64,000 nucleotides of DNA from CAJXZP01 sp963974475. GTDB taxonomy: Bacteria; Bacteroidota; Bacteroidia; Flavobacteriales_G; Salibacteraceae. The DNA lies in contig CAXBCR010000015.1 of NCBI GenBank assembly GCA_963974475.1, forward strand, positions 1 through 64,000, given 5' to 3'. Shown here piece after piece: positions 27,338-36,320 of this stretch; positions within the stretch are counted from its first letter, which is position 1, and the number at the start of each line of letters is the position of its first letter. The notes beneath the pieces are model-generated. The model did no database searches, was not told the origin of the DNA, and saw only the letters and a list, made by a program, of their open reading frames with translations. The position numbers and the translations under genes were made by a program.

Positions 27338-27368
27338 AAAAAAGGAACCAGAGATGGTTCCTTTTTTT
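27338..27368 (+). terminator. Terminator after the sigma-linked small genes
   Basis: The stem AAAAAGGAACCA / TGGTTCCTTTTT with loop GAGA is followed by a T run, 20 bases past the stop of the His-rich gene. Confidence 0.92.
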
Positions 27369-27584
27369 GTTTGGTGTTTTTTTGTTGACTTTGAAAACGC
27401 GCATTTCGGACACTTCGGCTCACTTCGGCTCCGCTCAGTGGCCGAAACTTTCAATGGCCGGAATTCTATGAAAAGTCCTTATTCTAGCACCATTGTAATG
27501 GACTTTGAGCGGAGGCGAAACGGATTCAATTACCCCTAAAAAATATCACGGAAAATGGTGAAGAAAAGATTGAAAGTCTAGGCA

Positions 27585-27592
27585 TACATTTG
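27585..27592 (+). promoter_or_regulatory. -7 element of the 528-residue secreted protein gene
   Basis: TACATTTG lies about 31 bases before the ATG at 27624. No TTG at the standard distance. Confidence 0.45.
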
Positions 27593-27623
27593 AAAAATAT
27601 ATTTTCATTTAAAGTCTAAAATC

Positions 27624-29210
27624 ATGAAAACCAAACAATCAACTAAGCTTTTTGCGACCATCATAGGGCTAGCGATATTTACTTTTTGTAATTTATCAAG
27701 TATGGCTCAAGAAGCTACAACAGAACTACTTATTGGTAAAACTCTATTTGACGTACGAGTTAAGTTTGCAGAAGACCTGTATACTATTAGTTTGGATTCA
27801 AATGGAGCAAGCTCTACTAATTCTATTACCGTAACCAGTTTTACAAGCTCAGTTTTTAAAAATTATGTGATTTCAATTATGGAATCGAAAACTAAAAGCA
27901 CATTTGTACCCGATGACACCATGAAAATGAGGCTAAATTTGCGTTATATTGAATTAATGGCGGCACTCTTTAATATTGACCAGAAGGGGCAACGAATCGC
28001 TACAATAGAATTGAAAAAACGAAGCGTTATTAACACTAAAGAATTAATACATAGTACTGATACCATTTCGATTGACACAGTATCCACAGATACTATTTGG
28101 ATACATGTGAAGTCTAAAACACATCATTATACCATAGACTCTCTCAAAATTATTGATGCCCAGATTGTTTTTGAAGATGGATTCATAAAATCAGTAATAG
28201 TAAAAGGAACTTTTGGAAATAATGTTTGTTATTTTTCAAATAAGTACCCAATAGGAATTACAACTCGAAAAAATATATTGGATTTGGGTAGAGTTAGACT
28301 TTATAATGAAATACGTTGGGGAAAAGAATATATCTATTTAGGGGATGCAATTACCTATAAAAGAGAACTAGGTGTTCGTACAAATGATTATAGTCCAGCG
28401 AATCAGAAAGTAATAGTAACTAAAAATGATAAAAATGGAATAATTCTAAAGAAAACACCATCGCAAGAAATATTCACCCTAAATATATTTTCAGATTTTG
28501 TGGGTATTAATGCAAGTAACCCAAATGGATTAATTCAAACTGAAATAAGCAAAAGGATAAATTTCTGGACCAAAAGAATACGATTCCTTGGTATTGGAGG
28601 AATTGGAATGTTTACCCATATAGCTCCAGTCTTAGAAATATCAAAAATTGAAGAAAACAATAGGTATATGCCCTTTTTAAATCAATCCATTGATATTTCA
28701 AATACTAATTACGCCAATCCATTACAAGTACTTAGATATAGCACGGCTAATGTGCGAACCGAATTAAATTTGATTGATATTCAAACTGCTGCGCTAACTT
28801 TTAATTTTAATTTTCTTGCTGGGGTAGCAGTTACAAAAGTAAAAGACTCGGCCTTTATTCAGTCCAAACTCACATTTGTTGATGAAACCATAAATAGCTT
28901 TGGTTACGGTGCAAATGCAAAATTCATTTTTAATCCAGAATCTAAATGGAGTTATACCATGACGGGTACTTATTTAAAGGTTAATAACTTAAACGATAAA
29001 TTTTTATACCGGACCATAAATAATGGTGTTTTAACTAATTCTAGTAGCGACATTTTGTCTGGTGAATTATTAGTGGCTTGGAACACCACCAAGGACAATA
29101 AACTTTTTGGTAGGTTTAGATATAACTGGGAAAGCAATAATGTATACAATAATTACTCTCAGTTTCAAGTTGGATTTTCTAAGAAATTCAAATCATCAAA
29201 ATCGGAGTAA
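27624..29210 (+). CDS. Secreted, probably barrel-forming protein of unknown function
   Basis: 528 residues with a clear signal peptide (MKTKQSTKLFATIIGLAIF, cleavage near residue 28 after SSMAQ). The second half (about 290-528) has alternating hydrophobic and polar residues and ends with FQVGFSKKFKSS, similar to outer-membrane barrel strands. The first half is beta-rich with no recognised domain. It is monocistronic with its own promoter element and terminator. It may be a species-specific surface protein; no homologue is recognised. Confidence 0.75.
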   Translation: MKTKQSTKLFATIIGLAIFTFCNLSSMAQEATTELLIGKTLFDVRVKFAEDLYTISLDSNGASSTNSITVTSFTSSVFKNYVISIMESKTKSTFVPDDTMKMRLNLRYIELMAALFNIDQKGQRIATIELKKRSVINTKELIHSTDTISIDTVSTDTIWIHVKSKTHHYTIDSLKIIDAQIVFEDGFIKSVIVKGTFGNNVCYFSNKYPIGITTRKNILDLGRVRLYNEIRWGKEYIYLGDAITYKRELGVRTNDYSPANQKVIVTKNDKNGIILKKTPSQEIFTLNIFSDFVGINASNPNGLIQTEISKRINFWTKRIRFLGIGGIGMFTHIAPVLEISKIEENNRYMPFLNQSIDISNTNYANPLQVLRYSTANVRTELNLIDIQTAALTFNFNFLAGVAVTKVKDSAFIQSKLTFVDETINSFGYGANAKFIFNPESKWSYTMTGTYLKVNNLNDKFLYRTINNGVLTNSSSDILSGELLVAWNTTKDNKLFGRFRYNWESNNVYNNYSQFQVGFSKKFKSSKSE

Positions 29211-29263
29211 ATTTAAATTACCTTCCTGTTTCATGTTAGAGACTGGTGAAAAGTAGCATATAG

Positions 29264-29293
29264 GCCTCAATTAGTAATAATTGAGGCTTTTTT
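29264..29293 (+). terminator. Terminator after the 528-residue protein gene
   Basis: The stem GCCTCAATT / AATTGAGGC with a six-base loop is followed by six T, 54 bases past the stop codon. Confidence 0.9.
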
Positions 29294-29302
29294 CAGGTGA
29301 AT

Positions 29303-29335
29303 TCCGCAAGGTTTACCAAATGGGTGCGGAGTGGT
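29303..29335. repeat. Dispersed repeat R2, copy 1
   Basis: The core GGTTTACCAAATGGGTG is repeated in this zone. This copy continues CGGAGTGG. Related copies lie at 30987-31018 and 36229-36254. All three lie at boundaries between gene modules. Confidence 0.75.
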
Positions 29336-29579
29336 TCGTTAAGCACAAAACTTGAAGAGTCGGTTAATTACCTAATTAGTGGATAATCCTTAATAACTTC
29401 AAGTAAAATACAATCTGTATTTTGATAATATTCCGTAATTTTATTAGTTCAATTAAGGATTTAATTACATGGAGTTATTTTAAAAATTCGTACTCATAAT
29501 TGGCGGTTTAGATACAAGTTAGAATGAAATATACAACTCAAATAAAATGCCCTTTTTGTAAATCAATAGAACAATCAAC

Positions 29580-30590
29580 ATGAGTAATGAAGTGAATAAA
29601 CCCAATAATTTTTTATTATATTCTTCTAAAGAAGGAGCCGTACACGTTGATGTCCTTTTAAAAGATGAAACTATTTGGTTAACCATTAACCAAATGGCAG
29701 CCCTTTTTGGCATTGATAAAAGTGGTATTTCCAGGCATATTAAAAATGTGTTTGAAACAGGAGAATTGGAAGAGGAAGCAACTGTTGCAAAAAATGCAAC
29801 AGTTCAAAAAGAAGGAAATAGAAGTGTAAACCGGAGCCTTGAGTTTTACAACTTAGACATGATAATCTCAGTTGGGTATCGGGTTAATTCTATTAGAGGA
29901 ACTCATTTTAGAATATGGGCAACAAAGCAATTAAAAGAGCTCATAATCAAAGGGTTTGTATTAGATAATGAAAAGCTAAAAAACCCAGACAACCCTTTTG
30001 GTAAAGATTATTTTGACGAATTACTCGAAGAAATCAGAGATATTCGTTCGAGTGAAAAGCGTTTTTACCGCAAAATCACGGACATTTACACATTAGCAGT
30101 AGATTATAGCCCTAAGCATGAAGAAACAAAAGAGTTCTTTAAAATTGTACAGAATAAGTTGTTATATGCCGCCTCGGGTAATACTGCCGCTGAAATTATT
30201 CAAGAAAGAGCAGATGTTTCCAAATCAAACATGGGACTCACTACTTGGAAAGGAAATAAGGTTAGAAAAGGTGATGTGACCATTTCTAAGAATTATTTGA
30301 ATAAAGAAGAATTAGATATTTTGAATAGAATTGTAACCATGTATCTTGATTATGCTGAGTTTCAGGCTAAAAACCACCAACAAATGTTCATGAAAGATTG
30401 GAGAGAGAAATTAGATTCCTTTTTGCAATTCAATAATCAAGAAATACTTACAAACGCTGGAAACGTAACCAAAAAAATTGCGGATAGTTTAGCGTTTGAG
30501 AAATATGAACAGTATAATCAAGCAAGGTTGATTGAAGATAGCGCACAGGATAGTGACTTTGATAAGGCAATAAAAAAATTAAAGAAATAA
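29580..30590 (+). CDS. RhuM-family protein, full length
   Basis: 336 residues. The N-terminal DNA-binding-like region (IWLTINQMAALFGIDKSG) and the FRIWATKQLKELIIKGF motif are shared with the truncated copy at 26175. A C-terminal helical region follows (about 165-330), with YTLAVDYSP and a conserved AAEIIQERAD. RhuM proteins were first noted in a Salmonella pathogenicity island and often sit near restriction or toxin genes. Their biochemical function is not established. It lies alone between repeats, upstream of the CBASS operon. Confidence 0.88.
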   Translation: MSNEVNKPNNFLLYSSKEGAVHVDVLLKDETIWLTINQMAALFGIDKSGISRHIKNVFETGELEEEATVAKNATVQKEGNRSVNRSLEFYNLDMIISVGYRVNSIRGTHFRIWATKQLKELIIKGFVLDNEKLKNPDNPFGKDYFDELLEEIRDIRSSEKRFYRKITDIYTLAVDYSPKHEETKEFFKIVQNKLLYAASGNTAAEIIQERADVSKSNMGLTTWKGNKVRKGDVTISKNYLNKEELDILNRIVTMYLDYAEFQAKNHQQMFMKDWREKLDSFLQFNNQEILTNAGNVTKKIADSLAFEKYEQYNQARLIEDSAQDSDFDKAIKKLKK

Positions 30591-30592
30591 GG

Positions 30593-30648
30593 TGAAAAAC
30601 GAAGCAATATCGTTTCAAACCAATAACTATAGTTTTTTCCAATATTGA
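30593..30648. repeat. Dispersed repeat R3, copy 1
   Basis: AAAACGAAGCAATATCGTT and, further on, AATAACTATAGTTTTTTCC are shared with 58030-58074. The right copy forms the end of a 231-base inverted-repeat element. Confidence 0.75.
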
Positions 30649-30829
30649 ACTGCGTTATGCTTAGAGTGACTCGAGTCGAAGGTCCTGCCCTGAGCGTTTG
30701 TCGAAGGATTACTTTGCTACGGTGAAAAAGCAAAGCTTTGAAACCTTAACTCTTTTAAAAAGTTTTCTACTACAAACATCTTATAAATGTAACGGAGCAC
30801 TTTTTTGGTGAATCCTGTAAGGTCACTAA
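30649..30829. repeat. Dispersed repeat R1, copy 1
   Basis: About 180 bases that match 36079-36233 at roughly 85-90% by eye. It contains CTGCCCTGAGCGTTTGTCG and GGTGAAAAAGCAAAGCTTTG. This copy has an extra ~25 bases near its left end. The pair brackets the CBASS and phosphatase genes. Confidence 0.85.
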
Positions 30830-30834
30830 GAGGC

Positions 30835-30866
30835 AAAAGCTTGATACATTCGTATCGAGCTTTTTT
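30835..30866 (+). terminator. Terminator upstream of the CBASS operon
   Basis: The stem AAGCTTGATAC / GTATCGAGCTT (one G-T pair) with loop ATTC is followed by six T. It lies 245 bases after the RhuM stop and may insulate the CBASS operon from upstream transcription. Confidence 0.75.
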
Positions 30867-30986
30867 AGGTTTAAGTCGAATCCAAATGCATAGTATTTGA
30901 GTGAAATCTTAAAACTAAAAAAGTAGAACCTTGCAAAGGTTTGAGCTTTTGACTCGGAATTCGGAGTTTTACAGGATCATGTTCTA

Positions 30987-31018
30987 ATCCTGTAAGGTTT
31001 ACCAAATGGGTGTGGAGG
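30987..31018. repeat. Dispersed repeat R2, copy 2
   Basis: Carries AAGGTTTACCAAATGGGTG followed by TGGAGGG, matching copies at 29303 and 36229. It is the last repeat before the CBASS operon. Confidence 0.75.
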
Positions 31019-31205
31019 GAGTTATTAAGTTAATAACTACATCACATTTGTATTGTTAATTTTATTTGAAACTATTATCTTCACCAAATCTTAATTAGTT
31101 AAACTATTTACTCAATAAAAATCATAAAATCATTTCAAAACCACGAATAGCCCATGATAACATTGACAAGATTCGAAATGGTTAATTCAGATAAAACGTA
31201 CTAAC

Positions 31206-32198
31206 ATGAGTAATGAAACTTTTAAAATTTTGACAATTGATGGAGGCGGAGTAAAGGGGTTATACTCATCTACCATTTTGGAACACCTCGAAGAAAAACA
31301 CGATGGCAATATTTCAGATTACTTTGATATGATTTGTGGCACTTCTACTGGCGGGTTAATTGCCTTAGCCCTGTCATTAAAAATTCCAACTAAAGAAATT
31401 TCTGATATTTACTTACAAAATGGAGGAGAAATATTTCCTAAAAGGAATAAGATTGTTAACATGTACAACCAGATTTTTGGTAAGGGTAAATTTTCAGATA
31501 AAGCTTTAAAAAAGGTTTTGGTTGAAATATTTGGAGATAGAAAATTAGCTGAAAGTAATAACCTTTTATGCATACCAAGTTATTCAGTTACAGAAGCGAG
31601 ACCTTGGGTTTTTAAATATGACCACAAGGAAGGAGATTTAAGCAGAGACAATAAAGCTAAATACGTAGATGTTGCATTGGCTACAAGTGCGGCACCTACA
31701 TACTTCCCTATGGCCGAAATAGATTATTATGACAACAAACAATTTATTGATGGTGGAGTTTGGGCAAATGATCCAACATTAGTTGGTTTAATTGAGGCCT
31801 TAACGTATTATGTTGGTGATGGAAAACAGTTTAAAAAACTTAAAATATTGTCCATAAGTAGCCTTAATAAAACTGGAGGTAAACGTACAGGGCTAAAAAG
31901 AGAAAGAGGATTTATTGATTGGAGCAATGATTTATTTGAAACCTCTCTTAATGGGCAAAGTATTTTCACCAATTACTTCATGGAAAAAATAAAATCAATT
32001 AGCGATGTTTCAATCGAGTATGTTAGAATTCCAACTGCTGAGATATTTTCAGATCAAGAAGGTTTAATTCAATTGGATGTTGCAACCAGAGATGCATTAG
32101 ACTTAATAAGAGGAAAAGGAAATGACATGGCTCAATTGTTTAAGAAAAAAATTGAAGTAAATGATTTTTTTAAAACTAGGAAACTGCATAATATTTAA
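31206..32198 (+). CDS. capV: CBASS patatin-like phospholipase effector (CapV-type)
   Basis: 330 residues with a complete patatin catalytic site: oxyanion motif DGGGVKG (12-18), nucleophile elbow GTSTG (45-49, Ser47) and the second catalytic residue in DGG (Asp182). There is no signal peptide. In CBASS, such effectors are switched on by a cyclic nucleotide and degrade membrane phospholipids, killing the infected cell. It is the first gene of a tight four-gene operon with a CD-NTase, an E2-E1 fusion and a JAB protease. The CapV name rests on context plus motifs. Confidence 0.92.
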   Translation: MSNETFKILTIDGGGVKGLYSSTILEHLEEKHDGNISDYFDMICGTSTGGLIALALSLKIPTKEISDIYLQNGGEIFPKRNKIVNMYNQIFGKGKFSDKALKKVLVEIFGDRKLAESNNLLCIPSYSVTEARPWVFKYDHKEGDLSRDNKAKYVDVALATSAAPTYFPMAEIDYYDNKQFIDGGVWANDPTLVGLIEALTYYVGDGKQFKKLKILSISSLNKTGGKRTGLKRERGFIDWSNDLFETSLNGQSIFTNYFMEKIKSISDVSIEYVRIPTAEIFSDQEGLIQLDVATRDALDLIRGKGNDMAQLFKKKIEVNDFFKTRKLHNI

Positions 32199-32203
32199 GT
32201 TAA

Positions 32204-33283
32204 ATGGCAAATTGTAATAATTTATTTAAAGAGTTTAATGGTCTAATTAGATTAGACACAGATAAAAGAGTTAAACTTAGAGAAAAGAGGAATGATTTAC
32301 GAAAAAGGGTTTTAAATGGATTTAGGTTCATTAAAGAAACAGACCAGCTAGATCATGAATTAGAGTTTCAAAGTCAAGGTTCTTATGTCATGGATACAAT
32401 AATCAACCCAAGTAAAATTGATGACCAATATGATATTGATGATGGTGTTTATATTATGGGAAACCTTGATAGATATAATCGCCCAAAACCTATTGATTTT
32501 CATAACCTAATAATTAGGTCCATTGAAGCTGCTGAAACAGATCATGATTTTATGGAAATAAAGGATAAAAACACTTGTGTTCGTGTGGTCTATTCGGGTG
32601 AGGATGGTGCATTAAATTATCATGTGGATTTACCGTCATATTATACTCTTAGGCAACATGAACCTGAACTATCCGACAAAAAGAATGGTTGGAATATAAG
32701 TAACCCAATAAAGTTTATTATATGGTTTGAAAACCTAATTGAATCTGGATTTAAACAAGAATTTATTTTAGAAAGTAGATTATACGCTGAAGAATATGAT
32801 TCTTGGTTAAATGATATGAGAAAAAAAGATCATCAACTTAGGAGAATAGTAAGATATCTAAAGGCCTGGGGGGATTTAGTAAAAGGGGATATGCCACCGG
32901 GTATTGTAATGACAATTTTAGCTGGAGAAAATTATTCATGGGATGAACGAGATGATGTTGCTCTCAAGAATACATTGATAAATATAGAAGATTACTTAAC
33001 AAAAAAAGGATTTAAGTGTATCCGTCCTACGGTACCAGTTGGAGAAGACCTATTTGAAAATTATTCAGCAAGTAAAAAGGAGTACTTTCGAAATGCTTTA
33101 AACTCTTTTATTGAAAGTGCAAAGCAGGCTTTTGAAATTGAAAACCAAAAACGAGCATGTCTTAAATGGCAAAAACATTTAGGTAATAGATTTCCTTGTA
33201 ACCTTGCAAATGATGAAATTGATGGTGCAAAAACTTACAAATCTGCACCAATCATAAAAAGTGATAATTCAAGGAGTGCATGA
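32204..33283 (+). CDS. CBASS CD-NTase (cGAS/DncV-like nucleotidyltransferase)
   Basis: 359 residues with the nucleotidyltransferase core: GS at 59-60 (QGSYVMDT), metal-binding D77-x-D79 (YDIDDGVY) and a third acidic residue at D142 (YHVDLP). CD-NTases sense phage infection and make cyclic di- or trinucleotides. Pairing with a patatin effector suggests a product such as cGAMP, as for DncV, but the clade and product cannot be read from the sequence alone. It starts six bases after the patatin gene and overlaps the next gene by four. Confidence 0.92.
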   Translation: MANCNNLFKEFNGLIRLDTDKRVKLREKRNDLRKRVLNGFRFIKETDQLDHELEFQSQGSYVMDTIINPSKIDDQYDIDDGVYIMGNLDRYNRPKPIDFHNLIIRSIEAAETDHDFMEIKDKNTCVRVVYSGEDGALNYHVDLPSYYTLRQHEPELSDKKNGWNISNPIKFIIWFENLIESGFKQEFILESRLYAEEYDSWLNDMRKKDHQLRRIVRYLKAWGDLVKGDMPPGIVMTILAGENYSWDERDDVALKNTLINIEDYLTKKGFKCIRPTVPVGEDLFENYSASKKEYFRNALNSFIESAKQAFEIENQKRACLKWQKHLGNRFPCNLANDEIDGAKTYKSAPIIKSDNSRSA

Positions 33284-35022
33284 TGGACTATTCTCAGGCG
33301 TTAGAAAGGGCTTCTGAATATCTTGGAAAGAGAGAAATTGTAGAGGTATTAAGTTATGATAAAAAGAGAAAGCTTGAATTACCTGTTCATTTAGATGTCT
33401 GGGAAATTACAACGGAAGTGATAAACGAACAAAATGACTTGTTAGAAATTAGTTTACATTTAGTTTTTTTATCCGATTACCCGTTATCATTTCCAAAGGT
33501 TCAATTATCTAAAGAAGATTTTGATAAACTTAAATATATACCGCACTTACAGGTAGATAGAATTATATGTGTTTTTCAAAACAATTCGGAACCCCTTATA
33601 GACGCTCCTGAATTAGTTGTAGATGAAGCAATCAATAGAGCTAAAACAATTATTGAAAATGGACTTAAAGGTATTAATGAAAATGAATATCTAGACGAAT
33701 TTGAATCATATTGGGATGCACCTTATTCAAAAAAGGATATGGTGAATAATTCCTATTTATTAATGATCGAAAAACCCATAGAAGAACGGTTTTATTTGAT
33801 TTCATTGGACAAACCGATAAGCTCTTACAATAATATCATTCATCAAAATGAAAAAAATGCACAACATTTTAAATCCTATTTAGAGGAAAAAAATATCAAC
33901 TTCACGGAAACAACGGGACTAATAGTACCTAATTTGGACATTTTACTTAAACCACCATTTAACTTTTCTAACAAGGTGATTTTTGATAACATCCAAACAT
34001 CAAATAAAGATTTTTTTCGAACCTATATTTCAAAAATTAATGATAAAACCTTCCCTAAATTGTTTCTTTTCCCAAAGGATATAAACTCAGAAATTCGCTA
34101 TTTTGGTTGGGAGCATTCTTTACCAAATCTTAATAGAAAAGGTTTTCGGAAAAAATCATTAAATAACTTCAAAGTTTTATCAACATTTCAGTCCGCTGAA
34201 AAAATAAAAAGAGTTTCACCTCAAGTATATTCAAATCAACGTATGGTAAAAAGAACCTCTGGAGAACAAAATATAAAAAAAGCACAAAAATTCGTGATAG
34301 CAGGGGTAGGATCGATAGGATCTAATTTAATTCATTTTCTTAATTCTCAGCCAAATTCAGAGTTTAAATTAATAGACAATGATAAATTGAAATTAGAAAA
34401 TATTGGAAGGCATTACTTGGGTTTCAATCATTTAAATTCCTTTAAAACAACCGCGTTAAAAGACTTTCTACTTTCTAACTCACCTATTCAAAAAGTAGAA
34501 ACAAAGGAAGAGTCGATAGTGCATTTAATTAAAAATGATCCTGCTTTTGTTAACGAAAGTGACTATTTATTTGTCGCCATTGGAGAGTCAAATATTGAAA
34601 CTTGGATAGCAAATGCAATAGAAAATAAAACGATTACTACACCAACATTTTTCATTTGGGTAGAACCATATTTATTAGGAGGCCATTGCATTTTCATTAA
34701 TCCTAAAAACAATGTTTATCAAACACTATTTGATGATAAAGGGTTGTTTAAATTTAATATTATTAAAGATTATTCAAATGAACTTTTAACCCTTAAAGAA
34801 GCTGGATGTCAAAGTAACTATACACCATACTCTTCCAATAATATTCAAATATATCTAGGTGCATTGTTCTTGGAGATTTCAAAAGTAATTTCCTTAAATG
34901 ACCCAAACTCTAGGTCTTATACTTGGATAGGGGATAAGGGTATTTCGACTGATATGAGTATAGAGTTGTCAGATTACTCTTCGGGATTTGATTCTAACAC
35001 CTTAATTGAGAACGAATTATGA
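33280..35022 (+). CDS. cap2: CBASS Cap2-type E2-E1 fusion
   Basis: 580 residues. The N-terminal E2-like domain has its likely catalytic cysteine at 97 (DRIICVFQNN) and a YPLSFPKV motif at about 67-74. After a linker comes an E1/ThiF-like adenylation domain with AGVGSIGSN (341-349), LIDND (364-368) and ENIGRHYLG near 373-381. A candidate E1 catalytic cysteine is at 510 (KEAGCQSNY). In type II CBASS, Cap2 attaches the C-terminus of the CD-NTase to a target and raises its activity. It overlaps both neighbours by four bases (ATGA). Confidence 0.92.
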   Translation: MMDYSQALERASEYLGKREIVEVLSYDKKRKLELPVHLDVWEITTEVINEQNDLLEISLHLVFLSDYPLSFPKVQLSKEDFDKLKYIPHLQVDRIICVFQNNSEPLIDAPELVVDEAINRAKTIIENGLKGINENEYLDEFESYWDAPYSKKDMVNNSYLLMIEKPIEERFYLISLDKPISSYNNIIHQNEKNAQHFKSYLEEKNINFTETTGLIVPNLDILLKPPFNFSNKVIFDNIQTSNKDFFRTYISKINDKTFPKLFLFPKDINSEIRYFGWEHSLPNLNRKGFRKKSLNNFKVLSTFQSAEKIKRVSPQVYSNQRMVKRTSGEQNIKKAQKFVIAGVGSIGSNLIHFLNSQPNSEFKLIDNDKLKLENIGRHYLGFNHLNSFKTTALKDFLLSNSPIQKVETKEESIVHLIKNDPAFVNESDYLFVAIGESNIETWIANAIENKTITTPTFFIWVEPYLLGGHCIFINPKNNVYQTLFDDKGLFKFNIIKDYSNELLTLKEAGCQSNYTPYSSNNIQIYLGALFLEISKVISLNDPNSRSYTWIGDKGISTDMSIELSDYSSGFDSNTLIENEL

Positions 35023-35492
35023 AATCAATAAAACTTGGAAACTACGAAATAAAAATCACTGAAGACGTACTGGTTTTATTGTCAAAATTCAAACAAATTA
35101 AGCGTAAGCAACCGGAATCAGGAGGTATCCTTCTAGGGCAAATACTGAATAAAACTATTTACGTAACCAGAATTTCCTTTCCTTCAAAAAAGGATAAATC
35201 CTCCAGGTTTTCATTTTGGAGAAACAAGGACAGTGCTCAAATAATTATTGATTATGAGTTTCTAAATAGTAATCAAAAAACTATTTACATTGGCGAATGG
35301 CATACACATCCGGAGGAATTACCTAATCCATCTGGTACCGATGTGAAAATGATAAATGATCAATATGAAAAGAATAAATTAAACGAGCCTTTTTTAATTC
35401 AGTATATTCAGGGCACAAAAGGTTTTTACTTGGCCTTACTGGAGCCCGATGGTATTAATTATGTTAGAGTTAATAATCTTGAAGGACCTTGA
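35019..35492 (+). CDS. cap3: CBASS Cap3-type JAB/JAMM isopeptidase
   Basis: 157 residues with the JAMM zinc site: Glu33 (PESGGILLG), HTH-P at 95-98 (EWHTHPEE), Ser105 and Asp108 (PSGTD). In type II CBASS it removes the CD-NTase from its conjugates, opposing Cap2. It overlaps the cap2 stop by four bases. The last gene of the operon; repeat R4 follows 48 bases later. Confidence 0.93.
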   Translation: MKSIKLGNYEIKITEDVLVLLSKFKQIKRKQPESGGILLGQILNKTIYVTRISFPSKKDKSSRFSFWRNKDSAQIIIDYEFLNSNQKTIYIGEWHTHPEELPNPSGTDVKMINDQYEKNKLNEPFLIQYIQGTKGFYLALLEPDGINYVRVNNLEGP

Positions 35493-35539
35493 TAAGTTAT
35501 AATTTCTATTTAACATAATACTCGTGAATGTTAGTAATC

Positions 35540-35574
35540 CGGCATTCGAGACGCAATTGAGTAGCCTCGAAAAA
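35540..35574. repeat. Dispersed repeat R4, copy 1
   Basis: CGGCATTCGAGACGCAATTG then GTAGCCTCGAAAA after one base. TTCGAG and CTCGAA form a short inverted repeat around a 15-base core. A second copy with one core difference is at 57411-57445. This copy separates the CBASS operon from the phosphatase-like gene. Confidence 0.8.
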
Positions 35575-35643
35575 TAGAAATAGGCGCAGCATATTTAAAC
35601 GAATCACGGTAGTGATGAAGTTAAATTAAACCTATAAAACCAA

Positions 35644-35973
35644 ATGAAAAACATCCTTTTCGTATGTTCAGCAAACAAAGACCGGTCTAAAACAGCTGAA
35701 TATTATTTTAGTGAGAAGTATCCAAATATAAATTTTGATTCTGCTGGAACCAATAGGAAAACGTGTAATCAGTTGGGAACAAATTTTCTGGAAGAACACC
35801 AATTAGAATGGGCGGATAAAATCTATGTGATGGAGAATAAACATCTACGGGCTATAGATAAGTTGTTTGTCAAAAGTTATTTTAAGAGCGTAACGGTTTT
35901 GAATATTCCGGATGTATATAAATATGGCTCTAAAGATTTAATAGAATTACTAAAGCTTAAAATTGAGTTATAG
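35644..35973 (+). CDS. Small low-molecular-weight tyrosine-phosphatase-like protein
   Basis: 109 residues beginning with MKNILFVCSANKDRSKTAEY. Cys8 and Arg14 form the CX5R phosphatase loop. The usual C-terminal aspartate of LMW phosphatases may be Asp at 89-90 (NIPDVY). The protein is shorter than classic LMW-PTPs (about 150) but matches a known short family. It lies between repeats R4 and R1, next to the CBASS operon. A role with CBASS is not shown. Confidence 0.85.
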   Translation: MKNILFVCSANKDRSKTAEYYFSEKYPNINFDSAGTNRKTCNQLGTNFLEEHQLEWADKIYVMENKHLRAIDKLFVKSYFKSVTVLNIPDVYKYGSKDLIELLKLKIEL

Positions 35974-36078
35974 CCGTTTGTAAATGGTTAGTATTGGTAT
36001 ACGGGCTTAAATTTAGGAATAGTACGAATTTGAACAGATACACCTACAAATTCAAACTACATAAAAAGCCTTATAATG

Positions 36079-36233
36079 AACTGCGTTATTCCTGCCCTGA
36101 GCGTTTGTCGAAGGGTTACTTTGCTACGGTGAAAAAGCAAAGCTTTGAAACCCAAACCCTTTTTAAAAAGTTTTCTACCACAATCATCTTAAAAATGTAA
36201 CGGATCACTTTTTTGGTGCATCCTGAAAGGTGA
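36079..36233. repeat. Dispersed repeat R1, copy 2
   Basis: About 155 bases matching 30649-30829, including the same GGTGAAAAAGCAAAGCTTTG block and CACTTTTTTGGTG near the right end. It closes the region that begins with copy 1. Confidence 0.85.
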
Positions 36234-36254
36234 ACCAAATGGGTGTGGAGTGGG
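36229..36254. repeat. Dispersed repeat R2, copy 3
   Basis: AAAGGTGAACCAAATGGGTG then TGGAG, slightly diverged from the other R2 copies. Here R2 directly follows R1. In copy 2 the two repeats are about 155 bases apart. Confidence 0.65.
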
Positions 36255-36320
36255 TTGGCGGATTAGCCCATTGTGGTATTGGAAATAAACCTTACTATTA
36301 ATTAGGGTTTAACAGTTCTC

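Larger units (their letters stand above)
27319..27623. other. 305-base gap with terminator and palindromic DNA
   Basis: It holds the terminator at 27338 and then a stretch with repeated TTCGGCTC/GGCCGAA-type palindromes (27405-27450) that look like a dispersed repeat. The TACATTTG element of the next gene is at 27585. The short open frame here has no support as a gene. Confidence 0.6.
29211..29579. other. 369-base gap with terminator and repeat R2
   Basis: It holds the terminator at 29264 and one copy of repeat R2 (29303-29335). The rest is AT-rich DNA with no gene. It forms the left border of the repeat-bounded defence zone. Confidence 0.6.
30591..31205. other. 615-base gap with repeats R3, R1, a terminator and R2
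   Basis: From left to right: R3 (30593-30648), R1 (30649-30829), a terminator (30835-30866), R2 (30987-31018) and an AT-rich stretch that presumably holds the CBASS promoter. Short open frames inside R1 are not genes. No consensus TAnnTTTG was found just before the CBASS start. Confidence 0.65.

Noticed and set aside
27354..27539. Open frame of 61 codons after the His-rich gene
   Set aside because: It begins inside a terminator and runs through palindromic intergenic DNA; composition is not coding-like.
35994..36200. Open frame of 68 codons running through repeat R1
   Set aside because: It is an accident of the dispersed repeat. The matching frame in copy 1 diverges and breaks, and there is no ribosome-binding site or promoter element.
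29264..36254. Integron-like gene cassette array
   Set aside because: The repeats do not have the paired core sites of attC (RYYYAAC/GTTRRRY), cassettes are multi-gene, and no integrase gene is present.
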